A program made the translations under genes and the position numbers. The notes under the pieces are model-generated. The model was not told where the DNA came from. It saw only the letters and a program-made list of their open reading frames with translations, and searched no databases. Shown piece by piece: positions 32,479 to 40,890 of a stretch of DNA of 64,000 nucleotides. The DNA comes from Winogradskya consettensis (GTDB lineage: Bacteria > Actinomycetota > Actinomycetes > Mycobacteriales > Micromonosporaceae). Numbering within the stretch: position 1 is the stretch's first letter; every line of letters starts with the position of its first letter. The stretch covers positions 248,001-312,000 of the forward strand of contig NZ_BOQP01000003.1 in assembly GCF_018332715.1 (NCBI RefSeq). Direction: 5' to 3'.

Positions 32479-33460
32479 CCTCGCCACCGTGCGCGAGGGG
32501 CACAACAGCACCGACGCGCTGCGCGGGACGACCGAGATCGCCAAGACCGCCGACGAGCTGGGCTACTCCCGGTTCTGGGTCGCCGAGCACCACAACGCCC
32601 CGGCCGTCGCCTCCACCTCGCCGCCGGTCCTGATCGCCCACCTCGCCGCGAACACCGGCCGGATCAAGGTCGGCTCGGGCGGTGTGATGCTCCCCAACCA
32701 CATGCCGTTCGTCGTCGCCGAGCAGTTCGCGCTTCTCGAGGCGCTGCACCCGGGCCGGATCGACCTCGGCATCGGCCGCGCGCCCGGCACCGATCAGGCC
32801 ACCGCCGCCGCCCTGCGTGGCGTCTCCCCGCACCTGACCGTCGAGCAGTTCCCCGACCACCTCGCCACGGTGCTTGCCCTGCTCGGCGACGACCGGGTCA
32901 CGCCCAAGGGCGCCGAGCGGCTCCAGGCCACGCCGTTCCCGGAGACCTTCCCCGAGGTGTGGATGCTCGGCTCGTCCACGTACGGCGCGCAGGTCGCCGC
33001 CGCGCTCGGCCTGCCTTTCTGTTACGCATATCACTTCGCGATGAGCTCCGACGTGGACACCGCGGCCCGGCTCTACCTCACGAACTTCAAGCCCTCCCCG
33101 CGCTTCCCCGAGCCGCACCTCATGATCAGCGCCTCGGTCATCGCCGCCGGCACCACCGAGGAGGCCGACTACCTCGCCGGACCGAGCCGGATCATGGCGC
33201 TGAGCCTGCGCACCGGCCGGCTCGGCCCGATCGTCTCCCCGGAGACGGCCGCCGCCACCGAGCTCTCCGACCTGGAACGCGGCCTGCTCGCCCAGCTCCC
33301 CGGCACGCAGTACGCAGGCACCGCCGACGAGGTGGTCGCCGCCCTCGACACACTCGTGGAACGCACCGGCGCCAAGGAGCTGATCCTGGCCGGCACACAG
33401 TTCGACCCCGAGACACGCAAGGACTCGCTCGCCCGCATCGCCAAGGCCTGGGGGTTGTAA
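32450..33460 (+). CDS. LLM-class flavin-dependent oxidoreductase
   Basis: A 336-residue luciferase-like (beta/alpha)8 flavin oxidoreductase/monooxygenase. The N-terminus LSVLDLATVREGHNSTDALR, FWVAEHHNAPAVASTSP and RIDLGIGRAPGTD are family-typical, the last close to the flavin phosphate loop. ATG 32450 is used; it overlaps the tetR stop. It probably uses FMNH2 or F420H2 (not distinguishable by eye). GNAT and MOSC genes follow, but without overlap. Confidence 0.9.
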   Translation: MSRVPLSVLDLATVREGHNSTDALRGTTEIAKTADELGYSRFWVAEHHNAPAVASTSPPVLIAHLAANTGRIKVGSGGVMLPNHMPFVVAEQFALLEALHPGRIDLGIGRAPGTDQATAAALRGVSPHLTVEQFPDHLATVLALLGDDRVTPKGAERLQATPFPETFPEVWMLGSSTYGAQVAAALGLPFCYAYHFAMSSDVDTAARLYLTNFKPSPRFPEPHLMISASVIAAGTTEEADYLAGPSRIMALSLRTGRLGPIVSPETAAATELSDLERGLLAQLPGTQYAGTADEVVAALDTLVERTGAKELILAGTQFDPETRKDSLARIAKAWGL

Positions 33461-33501
33461 ACCGGGCTGCCGAATCGCCCGGCACCGACGACAATCGGGC
33501 G

Positions 33502-34311
33502 ATGGCTTGGCAGATCACTGAGAACATCGACGAGTTCCTGGCCGCGGCCGGCGACTTCCTGCGCCGGGACCCGGTCCAGAACACGGTCCTGCTCACCGCC
33601 GCCGAGTCGGTCCGGCGGCAGGGCACCGGGACGGGCTCCGCCCGGTTCGGCTGGGCGGCGGACGGGGTCTTCCTGCACACGCCGCCCTTTCCGGCCCTGC
33701 TGTCGGCGATGCCCGCCGAAACCGCGACTGCGCTGGCGGACGCCCTGGACGGCCCGCTGCGCGGGGTGACGGGCCCCGAGACCGCCGTGCACGCATTCGC
33801 CACCGGGTGGCAGCGGCGCACGGGTCTTTCCGCGTACGTGTCGAAGCGCATGCGGCTCTTCCGCCTCGGCACGCTGGTGCCGCCGCCACGGATGCCACCG
33901 GGCGCCGCTCGCGTCGCGGTCGCCGCCGACCGGGCCGTGCTGGTCGACTGGACCGGCGAGTTCTACCACGAGGTGGGCGAGAGCACCGATATCGGCGCGT
34001 TCGTCGACGACCGCATCGCGTACGGCGGCTATGTGTTCTGGGAGGTCGACGGCAAACCGGTCGCCATGGCCAGCGCCACCCGCCCCGAGTCCGGCATGGT
34101 GCGCGTCCAGGCGGTCTACACCCCCAGGGAGAACCGCTCCCACGGGTACGCCGCCGCGGCCACGTACGCCATCTCCCAGCTGTTACTGGACGGTGGCACC
34201 ACCGAGGTGTTGCTCTTCACCGACCTCGCCAATTCCACGGCGAACGCCCTCTACCCTCGGATCGGCTACGTCCCGCTGTGGGACAGGACCACGATGGAGT
34301 TCACGTCATGA
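33502..34311 (+). CDS. GNAT family N-acetyltransferase
   Basis: A 269-residue protein. The C-terminal half holds a GNAT fold: the acetyl-CoA loop is suggested by YTPRENRSHGYAAAATYAIS, followed by a VLLFTDLANSTANALYPRIG segment, typical of the alpha-4 region, and the N-terminal ~130 residues are a second degenerate domain, as in two-domain GNATs. ATG 33502 was chosen over the long upstream frame, which is a shadow of the LLM gene. The 3' end overlaps the MOSC gene by 4 nt (ATGA). Substrate unknown. Confidence 0.85.
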   Translation: MAWQITENIDEFLAAAGDFLRRDPVQNTVLLTAAESVRRQGTGTGSARFGWAADGVFLHTPPFPALLSAMPAETATALADALDGPLRGVTGPETAVHAFATGWQRRTGLSAYVSKRMRLFRLGTLVPPPRMPPGAARVAVAADRAVLVDWTGEFYHEVGESTDIGAFVDDRIAYGGYVFWEVDGKPVAMASATRPESGMVRVQAVYTPRENRSHGYAAAATYAISQLLLDGGTTEVLLFTDLANSTANALYPRIGYVPLWDRTTMEFTS

Positions 34312-34985
34312 GCGTCACGGGCAGGGTGCTTCAGGTCAACATCGCCGTCCCGGAGCGGAGCACCGCCAAACGGGTCGGCACCACCGGCATCAACAAGCAG
34401 CCGGTGACCCATCCGGTGGCGGTCGCGGCACCCGGCGGCGCCAGGGGCATGCTCAGCCCGCAGCACGCGAGCGGGGTCGCCGGTGACCAGATCTTCGACA
34501 TCAAGAACCACGGCGGGGACGACCAGGCCGTCTATGCGTACGCCCGCGAGGACTACGACTGGTGGGAGAAGGAACTCGGCCGGACCCTCCCGGGTGGCAT
34601 CTTCGGCGAGAACCTCACCACCGAGGGCATTCCCGTCAACGGCGCCCTGATCGGCGAGACCTGGCAGATCGGCGCGACCCTCGTCCTGCAGACCACCTTC
34701 GGCCGCGTCCCCTGCTCCACCTTCCAGGCCAAGATGGGCGAACCCCGCTGGGTGAAACGCTTCGCCGACCAGAACCTCCCCGGCGCCTACTTCCGCGTGG
34801 TGACCCCGGGCAACGTCCAGGCCGGCGACGAGATCCGCGTCCTCGACCGCCCTGACCACGGCGTGACGATCTCGGAAGGCTTCCACGCCTGGATGCGCGC
34901 CCCCGACCTCCTCGCCCAGATCGCCGACCTGGAAGGCCTGCCCGAGAGCCTGCGCGCGGAGATCCGCCACAAACTCAAGCTCTGA
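34308..34985 (+). CDS. MOSC domain protein (YiiM-like)
   Basis: A 225-residue MOSC domain protein. The domain is marked by QIFDIKNHGGDDQAVYAYAR, FGENLTTEGI, and the conserved cysteine in GRVPCSTFQAKM, thought to carry sulfur or molybdopterin in this superfamily. A C-terminal YiiM-like helical segment (HAWMRAPDLLAQIADLEGLP) follows. Such proteins can reduce N-hydroxylated base analogues with molybdopterin. Coupled to the GNAT gene by a 4-nt overlap. Confidence 0.9.
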   Translation: MSVTGRVLQVNIAVPERSTAKRVGTTGINKQPVTHPVAVAAPGGARGMLSPQHASGVAGDQIFDIKNHGGDDQAVYAYAREDYDWWEKELGRTLPGGIFGENLTTEGIPVNGALIGETWQIGATLVLQTTFGRVPCSTFQAKMGEPRWVKRFADQNLPGAYFRVVTPGNVQAGDEIRVLDRPDHGVTISEGFHAWMRAPDLLAQIADLEGLPESLRAEIRHKLKL

Positions 34986-35016
34986 GGCCCGCTCCTCCCG
35001 GCGGCGGCTGAGGCCG

Positions 35017-35826
35017 CTACTTCTGGTTGCGCGCCTGAGCGATCAGACCCGGCAGCCGGAACAGCACGGTCAGAACGACGGCCAGGACGGCGACGACCAG
35101 GCCTGCCAAGGCCTCGCGGGTGATGACTGCCGTCGTGGCGCCGGACACCACGGCTGAGGCTGCCGCCGACAGGATCAGGATCTTCCGGCTCAGCGGCACC
35201 TGACGCAGCCCCGGCGCGTTCCCGGCCGCGGTGCCGGCCACCCCGCCCACGATCAGGACGAGCAGTGCCCACATCAGGTGGGGAGCCACGCCGTCGCCGC
35301 TCGGGTCGAGTGCCAGCCATCCGAGTGCCAGGGCGAGCGCGGCGATGAAACAAGCTACCCCGGCTGCGAGGAACCGGGCCTTGCGGATCAGCACCGTCAG
35401 GCTCGCGACGGCCGGGTGGGCGGGTTTGATCCGGCGGGCACGGGTGACGAGCGGTTCGATCACGCCCAGGTCAGCGCCGCAGCCCAGTTCACCCTGGGCC
35501 GCCAGGGTCAGCGCCTCGGCGTCATCCGGGTCGAGGGCGAGCGCCCGCCCGGCATCGGCCCGCAGCTCCGTCCACTGCTTGAGGCCGAGGTGGGCCAGCG
35601 CCCGCATCCGATGTGCCGCCGGGACCGCCGGATCCAGGGCGATGGACCGGTCGGCTGCGGCAACCGCTTCCTCGTTGCGCTCCAGCCCGATCAGCGCACC
35701 GGCCAGGCGGTGCCACGCCACGGCATCCTCCGGATGCTCCGCCAGCAGACCTTCCAGCAGCTGTACGGCGTCCGCGAACCGTCCATCGCCGACAAGTTCC
35801 TTCGCCTGGCTCAATGTGTCCCGCAC
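35017..35826 (-). CDS. TPR-repeat membrane protein, paralogue 1
   Basis: A 269-residue protein. Residues 1-~145 are three to four tetratricopeptide repeats (e.g. AVAWHRLAGALIGLERNEEA followed by VAAADRSIALDP); three to four TM helices follow from ~165, including LMWALLVL. It is about 45% identical by eye to the protein at 37544-38392, including GDGVAPHLMW versus DDGVAPRLMW. GTG 35826 is picked because the paralogue starts at the same place and because minus-strand TATGGT (35833-35838) ends 6 nt before it. Role unknown; possibly assembles a membrane complex. Confidence 0.82.
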   Translation of the reverse strand: MRDTLSQAKELVGDGRFADAVQLLEGLLAEHPEDAVAWHRLAGALIGLERNEEAVAAADRSIALDPAVPAAHRMRALAHLGLKQWTELRADAGRALALDPDDAEALTLAAQGELGCGADLGVIEPLVTRARRIKPAHPAVASLTVLIRKARFLAAGVACFIAALALALGWLALDPSGDGVAPHLMWALLVLIVGGVAGTAAGNAPGLRQVPLSRKILILSAAASAVVSGATTAVITREALAGLVVAVLAVVLTVLFRLPGLIAQARNQK

Positions 35827-35832
35827 GGCGAC

Positions 35833-35858
35833 ACCATAGGCGATCGCGTCTGTACGAT
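35833..35858. promoter_or_regulatory. back-to-back leaderless promoters
   Basis: Minus TATGGT (35833-35838) is 6 nt before GTG 35826, and plus TACGAT (35853-35858) is 6 nt before GTG 35865. The two start codons are only 38 nt apart, so the promoters overlap and may compete. Confidence 0.55.
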
Positions 35859-35864
35859 CTGCCG

Positions 35865-37562
35865 GTGCCGAACCAGACCGTGGGCGATGACGTCCTGGAA
35901 ACCCCCGCCATGACACCGGAGCGGGACCCGGTGCCGCTGTGGCTGCACCGGGGTCTGACCCTCTGCGCGGTGATGGCCCTGGTCGTCGGCACCCGCACGT
36001 TCTGGAACGTGCAGGCGCTGCCCCGCCCGGGTCTGGCGCTCGTGCTGACCGGCGGTTACATCGTGATGCTGATCGCCGCGATCCTCGCGCTGTGCGTGTC
36101 CACCGGCAGGGCGCTGGCCCGGGTGGACGTGCTGGTGCTCGGCACGGCGATCGTCATCAAGCTGATCGGCGCGTGGCCCAGCATCACCGGGGAGAAGACG
36201 ATCGGCGTCGACGAGGGCATCCTCATGGACTACGCCACGCGCACCCTGGCCGAGGGGCACAACCCGTACCTGACGACCTGGCCGGATCTCGCCGTCGCGC
36301 TGCCCACGCAGCTGATGAACGGCGAGGGCGTCTTCGACTTCGCGTACCCGCCGTTCGGCATCGAGGTCAGCGCCGTGCTGCAGCGGGTGTTCCCGTCCGG
36401 TGTGGCGGTCGTGGTGCTGGCCTGGTTCGCGTTGATCGTCACCGCGATCATGTTGTTCCGGATGGCGCCGGTCGCGTTGCGGCCGGTGGCGACCGTGGGG
36501 GTGCTCGGGCTCGGCACGCTGACCAGTTATGCGAACAACGCGTACCCGTCGCTCATCGCTCTTCCGCTGTTGTGTCTCGCGGCGTGGAAGTGGACCGCGA
36601 CCGGTCGTGGCGGTCGGCTCGGCCGCGACGGTCTGCTGCGTGCGGTCGCCCTCGGCCTGGCCTGCTCCACCCACCAACTGGGCTGGTTCCTGGCCCTGTT
36701 CCTGGTGACCGGCATCGCGGTGCTGCGCCTCGGCGACCTGCCGCTGCGCTCGGCAGCCGGGGTGGTCCTGCGTTACGGGCTCGTGGCGCTCGGCGCATTC
36801 GTGCTGACCAGCGCGCCGTTCCTGGTGCTGTCCCCGCACGCGTGGCTGACCGGGGTGTTCGAGCCCCTGCTGCAACACGCCGTCCCGCACGGCCAGGGCA
36901 TCATGGGCATCTCGTACTACCTGGTCGGCGGCAGCGGCGCGCTGGACTTCTACGGCACCGCCTCCCACGTCCTGCTGGTCGCGATGTTGATCACATACGC
37001 GCTGAACCTGCGCACGCTCGGCCCCGCCGCGGTGGTCCTGCCCTGGCTGGTGTTCATGGTCTCCACCCGTTCCCAGGACGGCTACTGGGTCCTCACCATG
37101 CCCCTGTGGATCGTGGCCCTGCTCACCACCGGCCGCGACGAGTTCGCCGACGCCTACCGCTTCCGGTTCCCGTTCCCCACCCGGTTCGCCCGGGCCGCAA
37201 CGGTGGCCCTGTTCCTGCCGACCGTGGCCTGCCTGGCGGTCGCCATCGCAACCCCCCAGCCTCTGAACATGACTGTCACCACACCCGTCACTCGCAGCGA
37301 GGCCCTCAAAACACTGACCGTCGAGGTGGAGAACCGGTCCTCCCGCGCCGTCGCCCCAGCCTTCGCCGTGACCACCGATATCGACATTTCCGAGTACTGG
37401 AAAATCTCAGCCGGCCCGGAAACCCTGGCCCCGTACGCCACAGCCGCCTACACCCTGACCCCCAACACCGCGACGTGGAAGCCACCGGTCAAGGGCATCG
37501 CGATCCTGCGCGCCGTCTCCGACCGGCCCCAGACCTTGAGCAGTCAGTACCTGGTGCGCTGA
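35865..37562 (+). CDS. polytopic membrane protein, glycosyltransferase-C-like
   Basis: A 565-residue protein with about ten TM helices, then a C-terminal extracytoplasmic domain (about residues 460-565, Thr/Val-rich, ending RPQTLSSQYLVR). The topology and the early loop VDEGILMDYATRTLAEGHNP resemble polyprenyl-phosphate-sugar-dependent GT-C glycosyltransferases such as those with an Asp/Glu in the first long loop, and FAYPPFGIEV is a similar loop motif. This is only by pattern. GTG 35865 follows a leaderless -10 box. It is flanked by two paralogous TPR genes on the other strand. Confidence 0.72.
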   Translation: MPNQTVGDDVLETPAMTPERDPVPLWLHRGLTLCAVMALVVGTRTFWNVQALPRPGLALVLTGGYIVMLIAAILALCVSTGRALARVDVLVLGTAIVIKLIGAWPSITGEKTIGVDEGILMDYATRTLAEGHNPYLTTWPDLAVALPTQLMNGEGVFDFAYPPFGIEVSAVLQRVFPSGVAVVVLAWFALIVTAIMLFRMAPVALRPVATVGVLGLGTLTSYANNAYPSLIALPLLCLAAWKWTATGRGGRLGRDGLLRAVALGLACSTHQLGWFLALFLVTGIAVLRLGDLPLRSAAGVVLRYGLVALGAFVLTSAPFLVLSPHAWLTGVFEPLLQHAVPHGQGIMGISYYLVGGSGALDFYGTASHVLLVAMLITYALNLRTLGPAAVVLPWLVFMVSTRSQDGYWVLTMPLWIVALLTTGRDEFADAYRFRFPFPTRFARAATVALFLPTVACLAVAIATPQPLNMTVTTPVTRSEALKTLTVEVENRSSRAVAPAFAVTTDIDISEYWKISAGPETLAPYATAAYTLTPNTATWKPPVKGIAILRAVSDRPQTLSSQYLVR

Positions 37563-38392
37563 GGCTTCCCGTCCGGATACAGGCGGCTGTCGTACCCCCT
37601 GATCTGCACGAACAGCCAGCGCGCACGGATCACCGCCGTCACCACGAGGGCCAGGGCGGCGGTGATGAGCCCGGCTTTCACGTCCCCGGTGGCGATCCCC
37701 ATCGCCGCGCCGGCCAGCACGACCCCCACCGGCGCCAGCACCACCAGCGCGAAGCTGTGCCACGGCGGCTTTTCACCCTCCACGTTCCCGGCCCAGATGC
37801 CGGCACCAGCTCCGGCGGCCAGCGCGAGCAGCGTCCACATCAGCCTCGGCGCCACCCCGTCGTCACTCGGGTCAAGGAGCAGCCACCCGCCGAGCACCGC
37901 GAGCGCTGCTGCGAAGAACGTCACGCCCGCCGCCCGGAACCACGTTTTCAGGATCAGCCCGTTCAGCCACTGCACCCCGGGCTCGTCGGGAGCAAGCCGG
38001 CGAGCCCGCTTCACCAACGGCTTGAACAAGTCGACCGAGGAACCGAACATGACCGCGCCGAACGCCACCATCACCATCGCCCTGTAGTCGCTCGCGTCCA
38101 GCTCCAGGGCGCGCTCAGCGTCGGCCCGCATCTCCGGAAACCTCTGACTGTTCTGGTGCAACACGGCCCGCAACCGGTACGCCATCGAATTCGAGGTATC
38201 CAACGCAATGGACCGGTCGACCGCCGCAACAGCCTCGTCCTCGCGTTCCAACCCGAGCAGAGCCTCAGCGCGCCGATGCCAGGCCAGCGCATCGTCGGGG
38301 TGGTCAGCTAGATGCCCCTCCACCAACTGCAGTGCTTCGTCGTAGCGCTCGTTGTCGAAGAGTTCCTTAGCCTGGCCCAAAGCATCCCGCAC
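37544..38392 (-). CDS. TPR-repeat membrane protein, paralogue 2
   Basis: A 282-residue protein with N-terminal TPRs (residues ~1-140, e.g. LAWHRRAEALLGLEREDEAV) and three to four TM helices (from ~170), ending in a hydrophilic tail KPQRTRY. It is the paralogue of 35017-35826 with the same domain order. GTG 38392 is preceded at 6 nt by a minus-strand TATGGT (38399-38404). The 3' end overlaps the membrane protein by 19 nt. Confidence 0.83.
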   Translation of the reverse strand: MRDALGQAKELFDNERYDEALQLVEGHLADHPDDALAWHRRAEALLGLEREDEAVAAVDRSIALDTSNSMAYRLRAVLHQNSQRFPEMRADAERALELDASDYRAMVMVAFGAVMFGSSVDLFKPLVKRARRLAPDEPGVQWLNGLILKTWFRAAGVTFFAAALAVLGGWLLLDPSDDGVAPRLMWTLLALAAGAGAGIWAGNVEGEKPPWHSFALVVLAPVGVVLAGAAMGIATGDVKAGLITAALALVVTAVIRARWLFVQIRGYDSRLYPDGKPQRTRY

Positions 38393-38398
38393 AGCGCC

Positions 38399-38404
38399 AC
38401 CATA
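38399..38404 (-). promoter_or_regulatory. -10 box of TPR paralogue 2
   Basis: Minus-strand TATGGT, 6 nt before GTG 38392. The sequence from -10 box to third codon is nearly identical to that of paralogue 1. Confidence 0.5.
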
Positions 38405-38442
38405 GAGTGACCTTGAAGCGGGCGTCAGGCCCGGAACAGACG

Positions 38443-38475
38443 AAAACGGCCCCGGAAGTAGCTTCCGGGGCCGTT
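38443..38475 (-). terminator. terminator of tRNA-Tyr
   Basis: A perfect 14-bp stem (aacggccccggaag / cttccggggccgtt) with a 3-nt loop, followed on the minus strand by TTTT. It lies directly downstream of tRNA-Tyr. Confidence 0.85.
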
Positions 38476-38486
38476 CTCCTTGCCTG

Positions 38487-38567
38487 TGGCGGGTGCAGGA
38501 TTCGAACCTGCGAAGGTTTCCCGACGGATTTACAGTCCGCTCCCATTGGCCGCTCGGGCAACCCGCC
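38487..38567 (-). tRNA. tRNA-Tyr (anticodon GTA)
   Basis: About 81 nt on the minus strand. Acceptor stem GGCGGGT pairs with ACCCGCC, the anticodon loop is ctGTAaa, a long variable arm as expected of tRNA-Tyr is present, and the T loop is TTCGAAT. No CCA is encoded. A TATTCT (38607-38612, minus) may be its -10 box. Confidence 0.95.
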
Positions 38568-38717
38568 TGGGCATCGCTGCTTCAGTCTCCCTCAACAGCG
38601 GACAACAGAATAGCTGTAGCGACGGGTGGTTCCGCAACCGGGTACGGTCGGCATGTCGGGGGCCCTGTGGCGGTCCTCGTGGACATCGATTCGTGGCCCA
38701 GCAGTTGGAGTCTGATC

Positions 38718-39212
38718 ATGGCAGCCAGCCCGTCGTTCGACATCGTGAGCAAGGTCGACGGCCAGGAGGTGGACAACGCGTTCCACCAGACGGAGAAGGA
38801 GCTCGGGACCCGGTTCGACTTCCGGGGGACCGGGACGACGATCGACAAGTCGGGGGAGAACGGGGTCACCATCACCTCCGAGACCGAGGAGCGGGCCTCC
38901 GCCGCGCTGGACGTCTACAAGGAGAAGCTCATCAAGCGGAACATCTCGCTGAAGGCGCTCGACGCCGGCGAGCCGCGGCAGTCCGGGAAGACCTACAAGA
39001 TCGACTGCAAGGTCGTCGAGGGGATCGAGACGGACAAGGCGAAGGTCATCAGCAAGAAGATCCGCGACGAGGGCCCCAAGGGCGTTCAGGCGCAGATCCA
39101 GGGCGATCAGCTGCGCGTCACCGGTAAGAAGCGGGACGATCTGCAGGCCGTGATCGCGCTGCTCAAGCAGGAGGACTTCGGCGTCGCGCTGCAGTTCATC
39201 AACTACCGGTAA
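38718..39212 (+). CDS. YajQ family nucleotide-binding protein
   Basis: A 164-residue YajQ-family protein, two ferredoxin-like domains. It has [46 protein letters not shown] and the terminal [12 protein letters not shown]. In some bacteria YajQ binds cyclic di-GMP or works as a tmRNA/GTP-binding helper; here a GGDEF-EAL protein lies 1.7 kb downstream. TTGGAG is 6 nt before ATG 38718. The longer frame upstream would run through tRNA-Tyr and is rejected. Confidence 0.92.
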   Translation: MAASPSFDIVSKVDGQEVDNAFHQTEKELGTRFDFRGTGTTIDKSGENGVTITSETEERASAALDVYKEKLIKRNISLKALDAGEPRQSGKTYKIDCKVVEGIETDKAKVISKKIRDEGPKGVQAQIQGDQLRVTGKKRDDLQAVIALLKQEDFGVALQFINYR

Positions 39213-39223
39213 GGGGTGCGTTC

Positions 39224-40033
39224 GTGATCGATCCGGTCGTCGACCTGCAATGGGTGCGCGAGCGCGGGGACCGGGTCGTTCTCGCCGACGTGCGGTGGTA
39301 CCTGGACGGGCGTTCCGGGCGTGAGGCGTACGTGAAGGGGCATCTGCCGGGTGCCGTCTTCATCGACCTGGACAGGTGGCTCGCCGCCCATGGATCACCC
39401 GCCGAAGGCCGGCATCCGCTTCCGGACCCCGCGGTCTTCGCGCAGGGCATGGCGGCTGCGGGCATCGGGGACCAGGACACCGTCATCGCGTACGACGACG
39501 CCGGCGGTGTGATCGCGGCCCGGCTCGTGTGGATGTTGCGGGTCACGGGGCACGATGCGGCGCTGCTGGATGGCGGGCTCAGCGCGTACAAGGGAAGTCT
39601 GGTGACCGGACCGCCCACCCGCAGTCCCGCCGATTTTGCTCCCCGGCCCTGGCCGCAGGAGCGGATCGCGACTTTGGAAGAGGCCGCGGCCGGCCCCGGT
39701 GTCGTGCTGGACGCCCGCGACGGTGCCCGTTTTCGCGGTGAGGTGGAGCCGGTCGATCCGCGGCCGGGGCACATTCCCGGCGCCCGCAATCTCGCCTGCC
39801 GGGAGAATCTGGACGGGTCGGGGCGTTTCCTGCCGGTGGAGCGGCTGCGTGAGCGGTTCGCCGAGGTCGGAGTCGAGAAGGGCAGCGATGTCATCTCCTA
39901 CTGCGGTTCCGGCGTCACCGCCTGCCACAACCTGATCGCGCTGGAGCATGCGGGACTCGGTGCCGGGCGTCTCTACCCGGGCTCGTGGTCGCAATACAGC
40001 GCTACCGACCGCCCCGCGGCTACCGGGGATTAG
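39224..40033 (+). CDS. sulfurtransferase (rhodanese, SseA-like)
   Basis: A 269-residue two-domain rhodanese. The catalytic Cys227 is in SYCGSGVTACHN, whose CGSGVTA loop is that of 3-mercaptopyruvate/thiosulfate sulfurtransferases; the inactive N-terminal domain has VRWYLDGRSGREAYVKGHLPG. It transfers sulfane sulfur to cyanide or thiols in the cytoplasm. AAGGGG precedes GTG 39224. It starts 11 nt after the YajQ stop, so the two are probably one transcript. Convergent overlap of 14 nt with the next gene. Confidence 0.93.
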   Translation: MIDPVVDLQWVRERGDRVVLADVRWYLDGRSGREAYVKGHLPGAVFIDLDRWLAAHGSPAEGRHPLPDPAVFAQGMAAAGIGDQDTVIAYDDAGGVIAARLVWMLRVTGHDAALLDGGLSAYKGSLVTGPPTRSPADFAPRPWPQERIATLEEAAAGPGVVLDARDGARFRGEVEPVDPRPGHIPGARNLACRENLDGSGRFLPVERLRERFAEVGVEKGSDVISYCGSGVTACHNLIALEHAGLGAGRLYPGSWSQYSATDRPAATGD

Positions 40034-40418
40034 GCCCGGCCAGCCCGCGCGCCGAGTCCGCCTCGCCGGGGTCGAAGCCCTGATGGCCCGTCAGCTCGTG
40101 CTGGCGGGCCTGATCCTCGATCCAGCGGTTGTGGGTCTCCCACGCCGACTGCTTGCTCGTCCCCAGGGCCGCACCGATCTGCGTCCATGACGCCCCGGCG
40201 CCCCTGGCGGTGCGAACCATCGCTTGCCGGCCATATCCGGCCTTGCGGACGACGACTTCGCTGAGCGCGAGCAACTCCAGTGATTCGCTCCGGGACAGGG
40301 TCTCGGTGTCCTCATCCCCGGTCATCGCCGCCAGCGCGTCGCGCATCCGAAGCTCGTCATAACGCGTTGTTGCGGTGGAGAGCGTGTGTTGTTGCTCCAG
40401 TTCGTCAGGAGTAGTCAT
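40020..40418 (-). CDS. small helix-turn-helix protein
   Basis: A 132-residue protein. The second half has a DNA-binding HTH: ASWTQIGAALGTSKQSAWET, as in sigma-region-4-like or Xre-like small actinobacterial proteins, after a hydrophobic helix bundle. No catalytic domain. The start ATG 40418 lies inside an 11-bp inverted repeat, pointing to autoregulation. The C-terminal tail (FDPGEADSARGLAGPNPR) is flexible. Family not named with certainty. Confidence 0.72.
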   Translation of the reverse strand: MTTPDELEQQHTLSTATTRYDELRMRDALAAMTGDEDTETLSRSESLELLALSEVVVRKAGYGRQAMVRTARGAGASWTQIGAALGTSKQSAWETHNRWIEDQARQHELTGHQGFDPGEADSARGLAGPNPR

Positions 40419-40449
40419 GTCTTCACTCTCACGTCAAGTACTCCTGACG
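40403..40449. promoter_or_regulatory. inverted repeat spanning the HTH start codon
   Basis: CGTCAGGAGTA (40403-40413) and TACTCCTGACG (40439-40449) are perfect 11-bp inverted repeats separated by 25 nt that include the start codon. Two CTTGACGT direct repeats (minus; 40431-40454, 16 bp apart) and one further CCTGACG (about 40459) lie upstream. The TTGACG copies could be -35 elements. Confidence 0.6.
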
Positions 40450-40677
40450 TCAAGCTGACCTGACGAAGGCCAGGTGAATTGCCCTCACATCTGCCGTTAA
40501 ATCGGACTCAAAGCCGTCAATTTTGCGGCTTCGAAAGGCGTGAACACCTCAGCCGTTCAGCCAAGATTTACGGAGATGCGGCCTCGACCCGCCGTTGGGC
40601 GCTGTCTGACGGACAGCCCGTGTGGCACCATCATGAAACCCCCCGCCCGAAGCATTTTTCTTGTTCTAGGAGCCAAC

Positions 40678-40833
40678 ATGTCTGCAAGGAAGCTGGGCCG
40701 CTTCGCCGGCTTGGTTTTCATGCTCGTGGCGCTCGCCGGCGGCAGTGCCGCAGCGGTCTCCGCCCAGCATGCCGCCGGGGGTTCTGCCACGGCGTCGGTT
40801 CAGATCCAGCTCACCGACATCGACTGGGGCTGA
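40678..40833 (+). CDS. 51-residue exported peptide
   Basis: The frame gives a 51-residue product: a signal peptide (SARKLGRFAGLVFMLVALAG, cut near SAAAVSAQ), then a short mature part ending in QIQLTDIDWG. AGGAG stands 5 nt before ATG 40678. It is too short for a folded enzyme; it could be a secreted signalling peptide precursor or a small structural peptide. It lies 57 nt upstream of the GGDEF-EAL gene on the same strand. No homologue recognised with certainty. Confidence 0.62.
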   Translation: MSARKLGRFAGLVFMLVALAGGSAAAVSAQHAAGGSATASVQIQLTDIDWG

Positions 40834-40890
40834 CCGAACCACCGTTCATGAGGCAGTAGCGCCAGACGGTTCGATGACGAGGAGCGCGCT

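Noticed and set aside
38487..38567. Integration site at tRNA-Tyr
   Set aside because: No integrase gene and no duplicated tRNA 3' end are seen nearby.
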